A DNA stretch of 64,000 nucleotides from Stichopus chloronotus (GCA_021234535.1 CM037838.1:15137966-15201965); one strand, 5' to 3'; shown: positions 1-13,249, numbered from the stretch's first letter. The notes: generated by a model not told the origin, from the sequence alone. Translations and numbers: made by a program.

Positions 1-65
1 TTTTGGTGTAGAATTCCGTTAACGTTAAAACAACATGAAAGCGACACTTAATTTGTCAGTGTAAG

Positions 66-165
66 NNNNNNNNNNNNNNNNNNNNNNNNNNNNNNNNNNN
101 NNNNNNNNNNNNNNNNNNNNNNNNNNNNNNNNNNNNNNNNNNNNNNNNNNNNNNNNNNNNNNNNN
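66..165. other. assembly gap, 100 N
   Basis: A run of exactly 100 N interrupts the sequence 65 bases after the window start. A round 100 is the usual placeholder for a scaffold gap of unknown size, so the 65 bases on its left may not lie 100 bp from the sequence on its right. Confidence 0.98.
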
Positions 166-3030
166 ATACATAATTGGAAGATTTGTAGTTCGTGACAGAA
201 GTAATTTAGACTTTTGTGACCCTGATTATCGCTTTAAGTTTCCTCTCTGTCATATTACATATGGTTCAATTCGGTGATGCCCTGATTTTGCTTGAGTGAG
301 CTTCAATCGCACAACTGTATTATCAGAAAATCATTTAAATATGTCCACAGAAACGAAAATGAAGGACTAATATAATAAAGTAAAAACAAAAACACTTATT
401 GATTTTTGAACTATTTCTCCCTGTTTGCCCTCAGTGTTATATCCTGTAGGGTTCATCTTCATACGATAGTCGGCAGGCAATGGAGCATAAAACATACACT
501 AGAACAAGCCTCGCAGTAAACTGTGTGTTTGTGTGTGCTAATTTCAACGGTTATGAGCAGTTAATGCATCTGTTTACATTCTAAAGGCCGGGCAAAATTG
601 CCATAAAATTAGGTCAAACTGCCTTTTGAGGCATTAAACTCGTAATCCGTCGTGGAGGTTGTAAATCAATCGAACTGCAGGTTGAGATTCCGGTTGAAAT
701 GCGTGCACACAGTGCGGAAACTATAAAGCTATTTGCCAATTCAATTTCTCGTTGCTACGTATTTTGCCTTAACAGTTCTAGCTCGACTGTGTGGGAACGA
801 TATAAACCCCGAATGCGCTGAAGACACGGAGACCAGCATCTGCAACAGGCATTTATTAGCCTATACTTTGAAGAAGATGCAGGGGATGGTTATTGAATTG
901 AAGATATTCGACGATATTAGCTGAGGCTAGCAGGGACGATTCATGCAATTAGAGAAATTTAAAGCTACTGCAACTAACTGCGACAATGTACAGTACTGGG
1001 TACAAAATACGAAATGAAGGTGGTTTATCTACAACAGTTATTGTATTTATACTTAAGACTATATTCATAATCACAAGTCTTTTACACAGGCTGCAAATTT
1101 AGTTAAACAAACCGTGCACTTTGCGCATTCATCCTTCGCAGTTTGATTTCATAGAAAGTGAGTGACAGGTAGAATGTAGCCTAGCAGTACACATTTCGAA
1201 ATGTTACTTTGTCTTAACCTCCACAGGAAATACTCTTTGTTTACCATCATTTCTACATGCAGCGCAACCGTTGTTTATCTATTGCGTAATAAAGTCCCCG
1301 ATACTATACGCAGGCAATGACATTGATCTTCCTGGTGCACGAACACACTAACGTGCCCTCTTATGACGATACCACACACAAATGCATGGAGATTTGGATG
1401 CTACTGGCACCAGTTAGGTTTCAGTTCCACGCAGACGATTTCTTAAAAATAAACGTTTCAAGTGGACAGACTGGCTCGACTCATGAGGTTAGTGTGTGGA
1501 TCCTTGAATACCTGATATGAAATTTTCACTCGTTTCGAAGCCATTATTTAACTATAAGTTACGCTGAACCGATATGTTAATTACACATGGTGGCATACAT
1601 CGGAAACACTTAAATACATGGCCCCCTAAAGCCACCATATTTTTTCATGTCATTCAACTCTGGTAGGCGTTCACCCAGGCTCTCTGAAGTTCACTCGCCT
1701 GTATCCCCCATAGTCGATCTCAACCCATATCTGTCGGGGTTTTTCTTTAAAAATATACGACCGAAATGAGGACAGACTGTTAATGGCTTTGGGAATTTAG
1801 TTATGAAAACTCCTCGAGAGGGCTGTAACCAAAAAAAAAAAGAAAAAATGAGATCTCATTTTCATAAAGGCGACAATTTTTTCGACTTTTTGAGTTGTTT
1901 GTAAATGTAGATAAGGAATAAAGTAGTATGAAAAAAAAAAAGAAAGAAAAAAAAAACGAACTTGTTGATTTTTTCCCCCCTTTCTAGTTTTGGATATTGT
2001 GCGGGCTTGAAAGGCTCATGGGACGCTAATTGAGCATTTATGTACCTAGCAGTGACAGATGTGAATTTGTAGAAATGTTTTTGCCATATTTCTTAAGGCT
2101 GATGATACGCTTATTATTAATATGATGAGAGAAATTGAACACTTTTTTAATGAATGATGTGTCTTGTAAAGAATACGAAAGGGAAACGGTGTTATTACTT
2201 TGGCACCTCAAATGTATGCCTGTGTGACTGTCAGAGGAAGAAGTTATTCACTATTAGGAGAATTATTTTGGAGACCGAAAAGCGTTTGAGCATATTCAGT
2301 CAGGCAAGTCAGCCAAAATTTATGAGTTCTGATTTTTTGTCTCTCAACAAGTAGTGTAATTTTTCCTGTTTTTGAATTCCATGTTGGCCTTGACAACCCG
2401 CCAGTTATTTCTCTTTTTTCATGATTTTTTTTACAAAAAAAAGACATATTGGTTTACGACTGATAATCACCTAATGTGAATGTGAGCACTTGCATTCTTT
2501 TCTATCAGTTGTACATTAGAGAACTGTTAGTATGGTTGGTTAGGCCCTAGCGCTTTGAAGCACAGTATTAGAGGACACTATAGGACTGGTGTAGACTGGC
2601 AAATAGCATACTCTCTTAAAAAAAAAAAAACGAATGAAATTCACGCAGACAAAAGTGTGTACATTAAGGGATGGGATAACATATCCCTCTTTGTGTGTGA
2701 CTTACCCCTTCCTGGTAAAATTCACTCTTACTACCAGTGAGTCTAATGCTACTTTACGTCTTAGTTATTGCTATTGGTTGTTAACAATTGGTGTTTAAAC
2801 TGCATCATTGTGCTGCGAAATTGTTAGCCATGCCTACTCGGTTGTTATTGTTGTTGGGAGATTATATATAATGTTAGTTATTATATTCAACTGAAGACTT
2901 TCGGTCAACGAGTATAATGATGCCTCCTATAATCGGCCATGCTAAAGCTAAGTCAGCATTGCATGTGCGGGTCCAGTTGTTGATCCCTTGTGACTGTTCA
3001 TATGAATGTGACACAAAGTTTCGTCGCATA
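166..3030. other. gene-empty AT-rich DNA
   Basis: No gene is supported here. Open frames are at most about 67 codons and several start only with TTG or another non-ATG codon. The stretch holds A-rich runs near 1829-1850 and 1931-1957 and short T runs, but no recognisable repeat or RNA gene. It reads as ordinary intergenic or intronic DNA. Confidence 0.6.
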
Positions 3031-3411
3031 TGCTCATGACAGACCTATCAATGTTACATTAATGATTTGTCTCATTGCTCATTGTGGCCACTTGATGTTC
3101 ATGTAAACACTACACTAACTGCTCGTTGTTCTTTCTTGCTGCTCATGTAAACATAGCTGCTCTACCTACTGCTCATGTCAAATAGAGGTACTCCGGCATT
3201 TTGGCTATATTTACTGAATATGCAAGTACATAGCTGCTTCCTGTCGATACTTGCCTGCTCAAGTAAAAACTCATTGTTGCTATACGTACTCCTCATACAA
3301 AAGCGTAGTAGTGCTTACTGTTGATATGTAATGCTCATGTAAAATCATAGCTGCTCATTCTCGCCTATTCCTTCTCCTGGAAAACGCCCAGATCATTGTG
3401 CTCATGCGCAG
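3031..3411 (+). repeat. degenerate minisatellite, TGCTCATGTAAA-type units
   Basis: The word TGCTCATGTAAA and close variants recur about eleven times in 380 bp, starting near 3031, 3075, 3096, 3120, 3139, 3169, 3255, 3289, 3332, 3351 and 3399. Several copies are followed by ACATAGCTGCT or similar. Spacing is irregular (about 20 to 85 bp), so this is a decayed tandem array and not a fresh satellite. No open frame runs through it. Confidence 0.55.
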
Positions 3412-5748
3412 TTTGTTAAGTAGCTGGGAATTGCCCATCATTTAATTCCATGGTATATCCCATGATCCATTAACAACTATAGTGTGCCCATATTATCGAT
3501 CGTACATATAGTGGACCGCATTCTGTCACAGGTTAGGGAAGTATAGCCTACGCTTTTACTTGTAAGTTTAATTTCGAAGTTACGGTAAGTTTCCTCGGAT
3601 AAAAGCGACCATTCCTGTGGAACAGCCCCATCGTCGCGAGCGATAGCAACATAGCAATTACTGAGCGGAAAATTTCAAGAAAATTGAACTATACCAAATA
3701 GAAATTAACAGAAGTATACAATCAGAAACACTATTTCATTGTACGTAATATTGAAATTAAGACTTATTGATCTTCCGTCAGTTCTGTTCATGTGATAATT
3801 TCCACAACATCTTAAAAAGGCTCATTGAGTTGTTTCGTGAAATTCACTAATTTTTTTCTAAACCTGTCAGGTTTCTTCAACATGCTAATGACAAGTGGTC
3901 AAAGCAAAAGGATCCCAATGTTTAACATACTGCGTAACGTTAAGGAGTTAGTAATTAAATGATTTAATTTGTTTTTTTTTTAAATTCGTAACCAGACACG
4001 TTTCACATTAGTACTATAGGCCTATTCACACACAAACAACCAGCACAAGTATGGGTAAAAAATTCAAACGTTTTGACAGTGTTCACAATTATCATTCCAG
4101 CGTCGGGTAATGTTTCACGGCATATACTTAACTGATCGACTGAAAAAATGTACATTAATGATCAAAAATCAGCACCTAACTATTGTCATGGTATAAAAAC
4201 AATACAGTTTTTCATTATTTAGATCATGTAAAACGAGGTAATTTACGGCAAAGACAAAGGTTCAGTTGGTTTTATTGATGTAAAATAGAATAACAGCACA
4301 TCTTTACAAGCTTATTGTTGATCGTTCAGAAATGTGTCTACCTATATAGGTTAAGTTGCACTATTACTCTAGATATTACAGTTCATACGTTTGTTTCAGG
4401 TGATGATATTGGTTAGAACAAGTTTTAAGTGCAACTCGCAGTCGATTTCTCGGTTCAAGAGGCAACGCACCACGGTTGCATGCACAGCGCAACAATCATG
4501 TCATCTTGTCGTTGCTATATCAAAATGAAAACCTTCCTTCGGTTAATCGATTTTATCGTCCCATCGACGTCAACAGTAAATTTAATAAATTAATAAAGGC
4601 AATGATCGAAGTTTATGGTCAAAGGACTGGAGAGCATGTTGATGGTGGAAGCCATGACGACAACTAAAGGCAACAATACGTAGAGCCTAAGCATATATTT
4701 AGTGTAATGTATGAGATCATTTTCGTCAGGTGCGCAATGTACTGTCTGTGACAAAATACAAAAGAAATAAAAAAGCGTGAGCTCTATCTTTATATGCGCA
4801 CGCACATAGTTAATCTATACTCTTCTGTGCAGTGTGTCCTCGTGGATACAACCACAGAATTGAGAAATAGGATGGCAAATGGATGTTCCATAAGAGAGGA
4901 TCCGGTCGCTGCTAACGTTTGCTTTACTGAATGTTTTACAGGTCTAGTATGTGTCAAGTTAAAAACGCAAAACAACACACAAACCAGACCTCCCTCCACT
5001 GCTCACTCCCACAAAAAATACAAATATATATATATATATACTTATAATAATTATAACAGCAGATGAATAAGCCGTTTACACATACCCTGTAAGGTTACCA
5101 AAGCAGGCATATTAATATTTTACAAAACAAAAGGGACAAACGTTGTGACGGCCTAAGCTTTTGGAGATTGTGTGATAGTATAATGTATATATCACTCGTC
5201 CTGGATCTGAACATACTGTATGAGTTCGCATTTCTGTGTCTAAGTCTATACATTTTAATTAAAAAAATACTGACTGTTGTAAAACTACAGACCACAAAAT
5301 AAGGGAATTCTAAAAAAAAAAAAAGGGGGGGGGGGGAAGAGGGCTGTCCATGTTTGGAATCATACTAACAAGCGCTTTTTTCGTTTTCTTTATGTATTAC
5401 CTTTTTTGTTATGCAACTACAGATTTTGTTTGCAGTGAGCCTTCCCTGTACGATATGTGTGTTTGTGACTAAAGTATATGCAGGTGTGTATAAATACGGG
5501 TGGGTGTGTGTTGGAGGGTGAGAGAGGGCGACAGCGAGCTGCTCCGAGATGTGACATTGTATTCATGAACAATGCCAAAAATTTCTGAATTTTGTCTGTC
5601 TTCGTCTGAAGACACTGTGAGGATAGAATTATGAAAATGATCGAATATCTTTAATTTAACAACGAAAGTAAAAAGCCAAATTTCTCAACATGACAGTTGA
5701 CAGTGAGAATGTTTACTCCGCACAGTATGACAACAGATCGATCACACA
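3412..5748. other. gene-empty DNA with one dispersed repeat
   Basis: No gene is supported. The interval contains the repeat copy at 3811-3934 (listed separately), a T run near 3971-3981, a short (TA)n at 5024-5040 and an A/G homopolymer pair near 5313-5337. The small open frames overlap one another on both strands and show no family motif. Confidence 0.6.
3811..3934 (-). repeat. dispersed repeat family 1, copy on minus strand
   Basis: The reverse complement of this segment aligns with 18949-19070. A 27-base block is identical (3821-3847 here, 19034-19060 there). The rest aligns with substitutions and small gaps as far as a shared GTATGT...GGGATCC stretch. It has no obvious terminal inverted repeats or poly-A tail, so the repeat class is unknown. 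It could be part of a larger transposon whose ends have decayed, or an old segmental duplication. Confidence 0.7.
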
Positions 5749-5750
5749 TT

Positions 5751-6094
5751 TTAAAGGGAAATATGGCGTTTAGAATATGGCAACAACATGGCATACAAAG
5801 AAAATAGCTTTAATTATTGTTAAACAATTCACTCTCATCAATAAACATCTGCCAAAGCTTCATCTCCTCAAAACATTATGCATGTAATGAGTAACGGAAG
5901 ATGCATCATTTGAATTTGAGAGGTTGGGGTGAACAAATTTTTCTTGGGCAACAAATAACTGAATTTCTATCTGTGAGGAACTTATTTCTTAAAACGAAGA
6001 CTACTGTCCTTAGTTATTTTGGATAATCTATCATTCCATGTCAACAAACATTGGTTTCGAAAATACGGTTGTTTTCTGCCTTATTTCCCTTTAA
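5751..6094 (+). mobile_element. MITE-like element flanked by TTAA, family 2 copy 1
   Basis: The segment starts TTAA-AGGGAAATATGGC and ends GCCTTATTTCCCT-TTAA, giving a near-perfect terminal inverted repeat of about 13 bp with TTAA at both edges. A TTAA target is typical of piggyBac-type transposons, but the AGGG end is not the usual CCC end, so the superfamily is a guess. The 344-bp length and absence of an open frame indicate a non-autonomous element. It aligns over most of its length with 60391-60708, and in part with the minus-strand copies at 13250-13383 and about 18528-18585. Confidence 0.7.
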
Positions 6095-7832
6095 ATCAGT
6101 CAACAGAATTTTCAAAATTTTGAACGTACAAAAGGAAAACGAGGGGAGAGAGAAAATATTGAGCTTCTGTTGGAGACAGTTCATTTATGAATACTTATTG
6201 AAAAGTACATGATTTCTGATATCTCTTTCTGCCATTCTTTGTTTCTGTCTTTCAACCCCCCCAACCGTCTCGCTCTTCGAGCCCAAAATAACAACGAAAA
6301 TACTTTCTGACTAAAAGCCAGTTTGTGGAATTCAGGAATCGCATGCCGCAACTGAAATCCCTTGCCGGTTAACTCTGACAGCTTTAGCATCCATACATTC
6401 GGCCAGGATTTATAGCCGGTTTCAAATCTGCCAATGAGTAGGTCAGGTTCATGGTCGAAATACTCATAAATTTTCGAAGCGCTCAAAGTTTTTGTTTTTT
6501 CTCCTTCTTACTTTGCTTTATCAATTTCTCTTTGACAGTGATTTTTGGTTGAGTTGTAGCCGAGAGATCATTCTGGCGGGGGTAGATTGGAATTTCCGGC
6601 AAGGGTACAGTTTGGGCAAATTTTATTTTCTTGTTTGTGTCTCGTGTTCGCATTTCGAGCACCCATAGGGTATTGAAGTGTGAAAATTGGGTTTTTGACT
6701 AAGTCACACGTTCCAAATTTCTTTAAAACGCGCCCATGACCTCTCCGAGAGAGTATAAACCGATAGGGCCTATATTTCTTCTTTCTGAATAAAAACAAGA
6801 GACGAGGAGGACGAAAAAAAAAATGAGGTAAAAGGTTTTAACTTGATTTCATTTAAAACAGTGTGAAGTTAATCAACTCCGCTGGAATGAATGCATAACA
6901 GAATGAGAGGAAAATTCGGAGAAGATAATTACAAGATAGAACATAGAAGACCGAACTGCAGTGGAGACATCAAGATTACAGACGGTACCAATTGATTTTA
7001 CTGGGCAATGAAACAAAACTGAACGACGGGTTTCGAGAAATCTTGTATGTGAAACAGACGTTTGGAGATATGTGGAGGTTTTCAGACATCATTAGAACTT
7101 GCAACGGCCTAATATCGTAGAAGGCGTATGCAGTATAGTAATCATTGGGAGAGCTGGCAAAAGATAACGTCTCGTCAAAATGATTGAAAGTCACCATCAT
7201 AGATAGGAATTCGCCTTTCAAAATGGTGCCTGGTCTAATAGGTTAGGTATGTAGAATCAGTGTGTGGAACGTAGGTTCTCAACAGTCAGTTATTGCAGGA
7301 CCAATCACAAGAAGAAACTATTTGAAATATTACATCAAGATCCCACTGCTGACACCAATGTTTTACCCACATCACAGTAAAATTTTGCCGGTTCTCCATA
7401 TAAACTGCACCTGCAAACTGGAAACACGGCTTTTTTTTTTGCTTTTTTTTACGAACAAGAGCTTTCTCACAAGTTGTACAATCGTGAAAACTATGATCAG
7501 TACAAATGATTAGAAAAACTTACACTTTCCTGTCAGGCAAGAAGGGGACAAATTGTGTTTTCACCAATGTCGTAACACATTTTTCGTGTACATTTTACTA
7601 TTTGGACGTACGTCTCTCGTCTTCACAAAGTTCACACCATAAATGACTACGTAAACTGAAACGGACTGTAATAATATGTCACTAAATGAAACGCTTGGAA
7701 ATAAAAAATAACTGCCCTGTTGAGGTAATTTTTCTGACCAAATTGGAATCAGTCAATCAGGTAATTGGGTTATTATGTGACACACGATGTCTGAATTACA
7801 AGCCCCCCCCCCCCCCACACACGGGTAATTGT
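6095..7832. other. gene-empty DNA
   Basis: No gene is supported. The longest frame (6181-6486, minus) begins at TTG and shows no family motif. The interval ends with a 14-C run at 7803-7816. Confidence 0.6.
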
Positions 7833-7847
7833 AGGTCAAATTGACCC
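7833..7847. promoter_or_regulatory. possible nuclear-receptor palindrome (IR3)
   Basis: AGGTCA-AAT-TGACCC is an inverted repeat of two half-sites with a 3-base spacer, one base off the classical IR3 (oestrogen-receptor-type) element. Such a 15-mer can arise by chance. There is no neighbouring gene to support function. Confidence 0.2.
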
Positions 7848-8009
7848 AAATGCTTGCAGAGTGTAGCTAACAAATCCCACGTGGGAAACCAAAAAGAATT
7901 AGATATCCGCTTAGCTATATGTTTCGTATGGTACCGGTAATACACAGATTACATTCAAGACGATGTGGGTAACGACTTCACGTATACAAGTGCCTGAAAT
8001 AGAATAACC

Positions 8010-8560
8010 CTTCACATCGAGACGATCTGCGATGCGTTACGATAGGATAAAAAGGTCGCCCGTTTGCTTTCACACTACTGCTACAGCTAACATCACCAGG
8101 GCACCTTCTAATCATGTGATTGTTACAGAGGGCAAGGATTGGTTACAAGAATCAATACCTTGTATTGTGTTTAAGATCTACGTAGTAGGCCAGCATTATT
8201 TCAACTTTTTATCGGATGGCATCGCACGGCACCACGACGAGAGGGGACGCGATGCGATGGAAATGTAGTGCAACAATGTTTTTGCTTCCCGGTCACAAAG
8301 GCGACTTTCTGGGCGACTTTTTTTTTCTTTTTCTCATTGGCCTGTTAATCCTGTGATTTTGAGAGCTCGACAACGATTGGTCCCCCCAAAATATCGCCCC
8401 GATAATATAAGAGATGATTATTTTTCAACGCCATTTTATCGCGCCACAGTCGGGGCGTATCTCGACTAGGTGGTAGGTAGTATCTTATATCTAGGTGGTG
8501 TCTTATTATTATATCGTATCACGCCTGGTGTGGAAAGGTCTTAATAGTGAAATGACTTTC
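8010..8560. other. CpG-rich patch, possible decayed DNA transposon
   Basis: This patch differs from its AT-rich surroundings by clustered CpG. GCGATGCG-type words occur near 8030 and 8251, there is a stem of CGCCCCGATAA against TTATCGCG...CGGGGCG near 8396-8458, and the word TATCGTATCACGC at 8512-8524 recurs exactly at 63909-63921. Subterminal CpG-rich motifs of this kind are common in non-autonomous DNA transposons, but no clean inverted termini or target duplication were found. The 78-codon frame at 8032-8268 shows no recognised motif. Confidence 0.3.
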
Positions 8561-10779
8561 AATTGGTTTATCTCGTCGATTTTTCATGGCACCTCTTCTA
8601 ATGTGAACCGGTCTTTAATAAAGTGAAACTTCGAAGAAAAGCGAAGGTTCATCCCTGAGAGATACACCATCATAGCTGGTCACGAAGGTCGAGTTGGAGA
8701 TTTCTTGGCAAAACAGCAGAAGTTATTTTTTTTTACACTGTCAAGAGAAATCCGAGTTACGTGTACGTTTAACGGAACGTATATTAAAGACAGAGATTTA
8801 ATCTTTCACTTCTAAAGAAACAGAAAAAAGGGGTCTACTTTTGTGTGTTGATGTCACGTGTGTTGCAGCAATCACATACCAATTTCCTGTAGCCAATGTG
8901 TTTACCTATGCCCTTATATTGACGAAACAGAAACAAAATGTATTATCGTGAAAATTATTGGCTAATGCACAACACCTCACATCGTCTCACCATTGTGTGG
9001 ATTAGGCCTCGGCTAAGAAGAAAAAGAAAAGAATAAAAACAAAAACAAAATGTCTGTTTATTTCCTGTTCTTTCCAAATTGCTGATCTTCGTGAAGTGAA
9101 CTGTTCTAGCGGTTTAGAAAGGTCAACGGAATCCAGAAGGGAAATATAACGTTGCACTTTTGTGAATTTTGTTCACATGGAAATTGGCCGAGAGCTCTCC
9201 TAGAGCAACGGCCATTTCCTACCCGCTATCTTTAACACTTTCTTTGGCTGGTTCGATGCTTTGTCAGGACAAAGGTATATGGCAACGACGCAGAAAGCAG
9301 TGGAAGAGAAAAACAAAGGAATAACAAGCACAAAAAGGAAAGGAAATGCATCAAAAGATGACCTTAAGTAGACCGACATCTTTCTGCTTAAAAACTGCAA
9401 AAATGATCAACCCGCATTAGATGATATGATCGCTAAATGAATGAATTTGAACTCCAATTGGAGACATTTCCAGACCGACGCACTGCTTTAAATAGCGCAT
9501 GCCAAGAGACAAAACCTACTTCAACATTTGGAGTAACATTTTACCCAGGTTTGCTACGTAATCCTCCTACTGAACTGTTGGGTAAAAGAAGAAAAAGGAA
9601 AAAAAAAACCAGAAAAGGGAAGAAAGGGAAGGTGGTCAAACTATAAACCTCCTGAATGGGTTAAAGTTTTAGTACCGAACAATTGATACTTTTTTACTTA
9701 CTTGGGTATTATGTTACGCAACAGTTAACCAGTAGGCATATGTACCCAACAGCTTTTAGTATCATATATTCATCCTTTCACCCAAACATTAATTCCGAGA
9801 TAGGCCTGTTCACTTTCCTAATAATTTTAAAGACAAAAATGCTCCTCTAAAACTTAAAAAATACCGATGACGCCACCTAATGTTTGTTCGATTGTTGATG
9901 TTGATTCAACTTCCGGAATTGTAACTCTTACCAAAACAAGCCCCTCCCTCAAGTTCTTTTGAGTTTCGTGAATATTCATCTGACATATGCTTGATAAAAA
10001 ACAAACCTACAAAACTATTTTTATTTATATATTGTTGTTGTTGTAATCGGAGGTTTATTCTGAGGTATCTTCGAAGTATGTTATACGTTCCAGGACAAAC
10101 GATATCACGAAAAGCAAAAATGCTTTAAGTTTTTCTTTTTAACTGCCAAGCTTCCTATCATAAGTAGCCTACCAAAGACGGCTGTGAGTCTGAACCCGAT
10201 GTAGGTCACATCACGGATTTTGCTCATTTAATTTCTTTGATTTTCAACTGCGTTACATAAGTCCAAAGATCTGACTTTGGTCCATTGGAAAAAAGGAAAA
10301 AAAAAATAAAAAAAATAAAGAAGCCTTAATGGCCTTACATTTACGGCTGCCGCGACCTCACTAAAGTAGAGGTTACCCAAACGCAAATAGATGGATTTGA
10401 TCTTAGACCGAGTTGTAATTAAATACGACCATTTTATCTACCAGTAACCTAAATTTACCGGTTGAATCAGAACGTGGGGTAAATAAAAACCACATCGAAA
10501 TACTTAAGATGGACTGCGTGCGTTCAAACCGCTCTTAGTTAATATTAATCTACCGACTGTAATCTTTCTCCTTGTTCTTATTTTTGGACAATGTCTTTTT
10601 TGGAGTGCTTTTCTTTTTTTCTTTTGCATTTGTATTATTTTTTCTCAACACGAATATCTGCTAGACTAGCCGTCGAGCTAGGCCTACCATTATATGCTAA
10701 AAACAATCGCTCTAGCTTGCTGCTAGTAGTCAGGGGTGTCATATACCCAGTGCGTTCGGCACGAAGCATACTTATTTTC
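8561..10779. other. gene-empty DNA with purine-rich patches
   Basis: No gene is supported. A/G-rich low-complexity patches lie near 9019-9050, 9589-9640 and 10288-10320. The short frames here are largely translations of such tracts. Confidence 0.6.
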
Positions 10780-11045
10780 TTCACCAGCTAATCTCCCGCA
10801 CTACATATCCCATCGCGGTCCGCTTGTAGTAACTGCCTGTCGCGGCGAAGAGCATCATAAGAGCGCCACAGCTATCACACAGCTGCCGATCTAACTGGGT
10901 TAATATATGCGGAGAGCCCGACACACTTACCCGCGAATCGCGCGGGTCAACGCTCTCCCAAACAACTTGAACTTGCTGACTTACCAACACTCAGCAGGGA
11001 GCCGGCTGCTAGTGCAATGCGACTGCTGTCCTCGACCTTAGGTTG
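10780..11045 (-). other. CpG-rich patch, possible untranslated exon or promoter
   Basis: About 20 CpG dinucleotides fall in roughly 265 bp, far denser than the flanks, including CCCGCGAATCGCGCGGG (10930-10946). On the minus strand two good 5' splice-site matches are present: GGTAAGTCAG near 10970-10985 and GGGTAAGTGTG near 10922-10933. These could mark a 5' exon with a donor site, but no downstream exon was identified. A degenerate transposon is an equal alternative. Confidence 0.25.
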
Positions 11046-13249
11046 ACCATGACTTTGAGCGGTTGGATAGCAATAAAATACCTCTCATTTTGATAGCTAG
11101 CTGTATCATTTCCCGTTGTCGGCAGCCAAGGGAGTGCTCACCATGTTATATGTACATGGTGGGGTGTCTGAGTGAACGAACCGAAGCTAGCTAGCGTATA
11201 CCTTAACCTCCGGAGTTGTTTACACGAAAACAGCCATGCATGGGGCTATTTATAGTGAGAGGAAGGTCGCTTTTATTGGGAGACGCATGGAAGTTCACGG
11301 CAGGCTTCAAGTATTTTATGATTCATATGGCTGGTTACTCGAGTTCAAGAAATTGCACGAGAGATGCGTGTGAGTGTGCATGAAGGCGGCTCTGAAATTT
11401 GGAGGCCACAGTTACTCCATTATAGTTTACCATCGTCGGAGAAAAAGTGTTGAAGCGCAAGGATACAGGTTCTTGTAAATTGATGGATGCGCCTATCGCG
11501 AACGAAGTTCACTTACTTGTTATCACGTAAGCTAATTGTCTACGACAGGTCGAGAAACTTTTAGGTGTTGCTAAGGGAACCTGCAGAATTGGCGAACGGC
11601 TAATATTCAAGCCCGAGAGAGGATGAGAGGGAAAAAGAAAAGATGAAAACATGAATAACATTAAATTCGTCAAATTGTAGACATATCCCTCAAGGCAAAT
11701 TATCGAAGCGCGAAGAATACAAGATGGAAGATAACAGAAAACTTTTTGTTTTTACGATGTTGGCCAATTGTAAGACGGCGGGGATGAATGATGGCTGTAT
11801 AAGAAGCCCAAAGGATCCTTGTTCTTTCTCCCGAGGTTGATGACATTGAGTCGAACAGTAAACTTTTGATGCAACGTTTCACGAACATGCTTTCAAGTTG
11901 AAAGTCATGAGAGGATGAAAGAGAAAAGTGAACAAACAAACAGACCGAACAAACAAACAAACAAACAAATCCCCACATCACAATGGGCAATGAATATCTC
12001 AGCAAAATACTAATAGGCATACACATCGACGAAAGTCGTTCAATAGTATGTTACCAGTTTGTTGTTTACATTTCTATGGGAAGATTGACTAAAAGTAGGT
12101 ACTATTTAAAATCACACAAAAGGAGAACAATGGCTGGCCATGAAAGTTCTCTGTTGAAAGTTCTCTGCGGGAGTTCATCTGAATTTTCTGAGTGTCAATG
12201 AAATGAAATAAGAAAAAAAAAACACCTGATTAGACAAGTCGTAGTCCCCCTCTGCACGACATACAGGGAGGAAGTTCAAGTTCAGATGGGATGTTTCTTG
12301 GAAGATAGACTGTTGAACTCGAAAATGTTGGTGGTATGATCATTATACAGCAACTCCATTTGACGTTTCATTTACGTTGAAAAAACAAAAAAGTCTTCCA
12401 AATTCATCACATATTTTCAGTCAACCATGTAGCAAAGCGTCTCATTGTCTATCGTTTAGGTTAAGTCCATTGCATCAGGACAAGAGTTTACAAAAGCTAT
12501 CGAGAGACACACAAAATAGGCCACGGAAAAAAAAGAAAGAAAGACAATGTAGTACATAGGCCTACATATTTATACTAACAGAAATAAACCATGCTTCCGA
12601 CAAACGGATTATTTTATATCCTCTCTATTTATTGATTCATGTAGCGTAACTCAATTGCGAATTCAGTGAGTGATCAATGCACCCATAAGAGCGCAATTAA
12701 GTGGTCGTTGGCCTTCCACTTAACTACAGTAACGATGTATGGAGCAAAGTTTCTATGTTCCCACGGCCGATCTGGTCTTAATCATCATGGAATAGGCTAG
12801 ACAGTTCAACAGATAGTGATTGAAATTCTGTCAACCAGAAGCTTTGTTTAGAGTTGATAAAACTTTCCCCGCCACAGCGATTTGTTATTAAGTTTGTACA
12901 GGTTACATCTCGGTTTGTAATGGAGTTTGCAGATGCAGTCTGGTGGTACTTGAAGAGCAGTTTATCTCCAGTCAGGTTAAAAGCAAAAAGACATCTCGTC
13001 ATTTTAGACTCATCACTTTCATCAGCTGAATGATTTCATGTGCAAATGATCAAAATTACATAACAGAACTGGGAATCGTGAAAGTTTAGCCCAAACCCAT
13101 GCGGTTTGATGCTAGACCGCTTGTTTAAAGTAATATATGTGCGATCCTTTTATCGCATTTGTTTTATTTGAAACAAAAATCATATGTTCAAAACCAGCAT
13201 TGATGGACACACCATGGTAGCTTATTCAGCATAACGACCGACGGTAGAT
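11046..13249. other. gene-empty DNA
   Basis: No gene is supported. The interval includes a (CAAA)n microsatellite (listed separately), a small inverted word around 11140-11160 and A-rich runs. The 108-codon minus-strand frame at 11700-12026 overlaps the microsatellite and has no domain signature. Confidence 0.6.
11931..11969 (+). repeat. (CAAA)n microsatellite
   Basis: Imperfect AACA/CAAA tetranucleotide units, interrupted once by GACCG. Confidence 0.85.

Noticed and set aside
6181..6486. 101-codon minus-strand frame
   Set aside because: Begins at TTG, no recognisable domain, no splice-site-supported exon structure.
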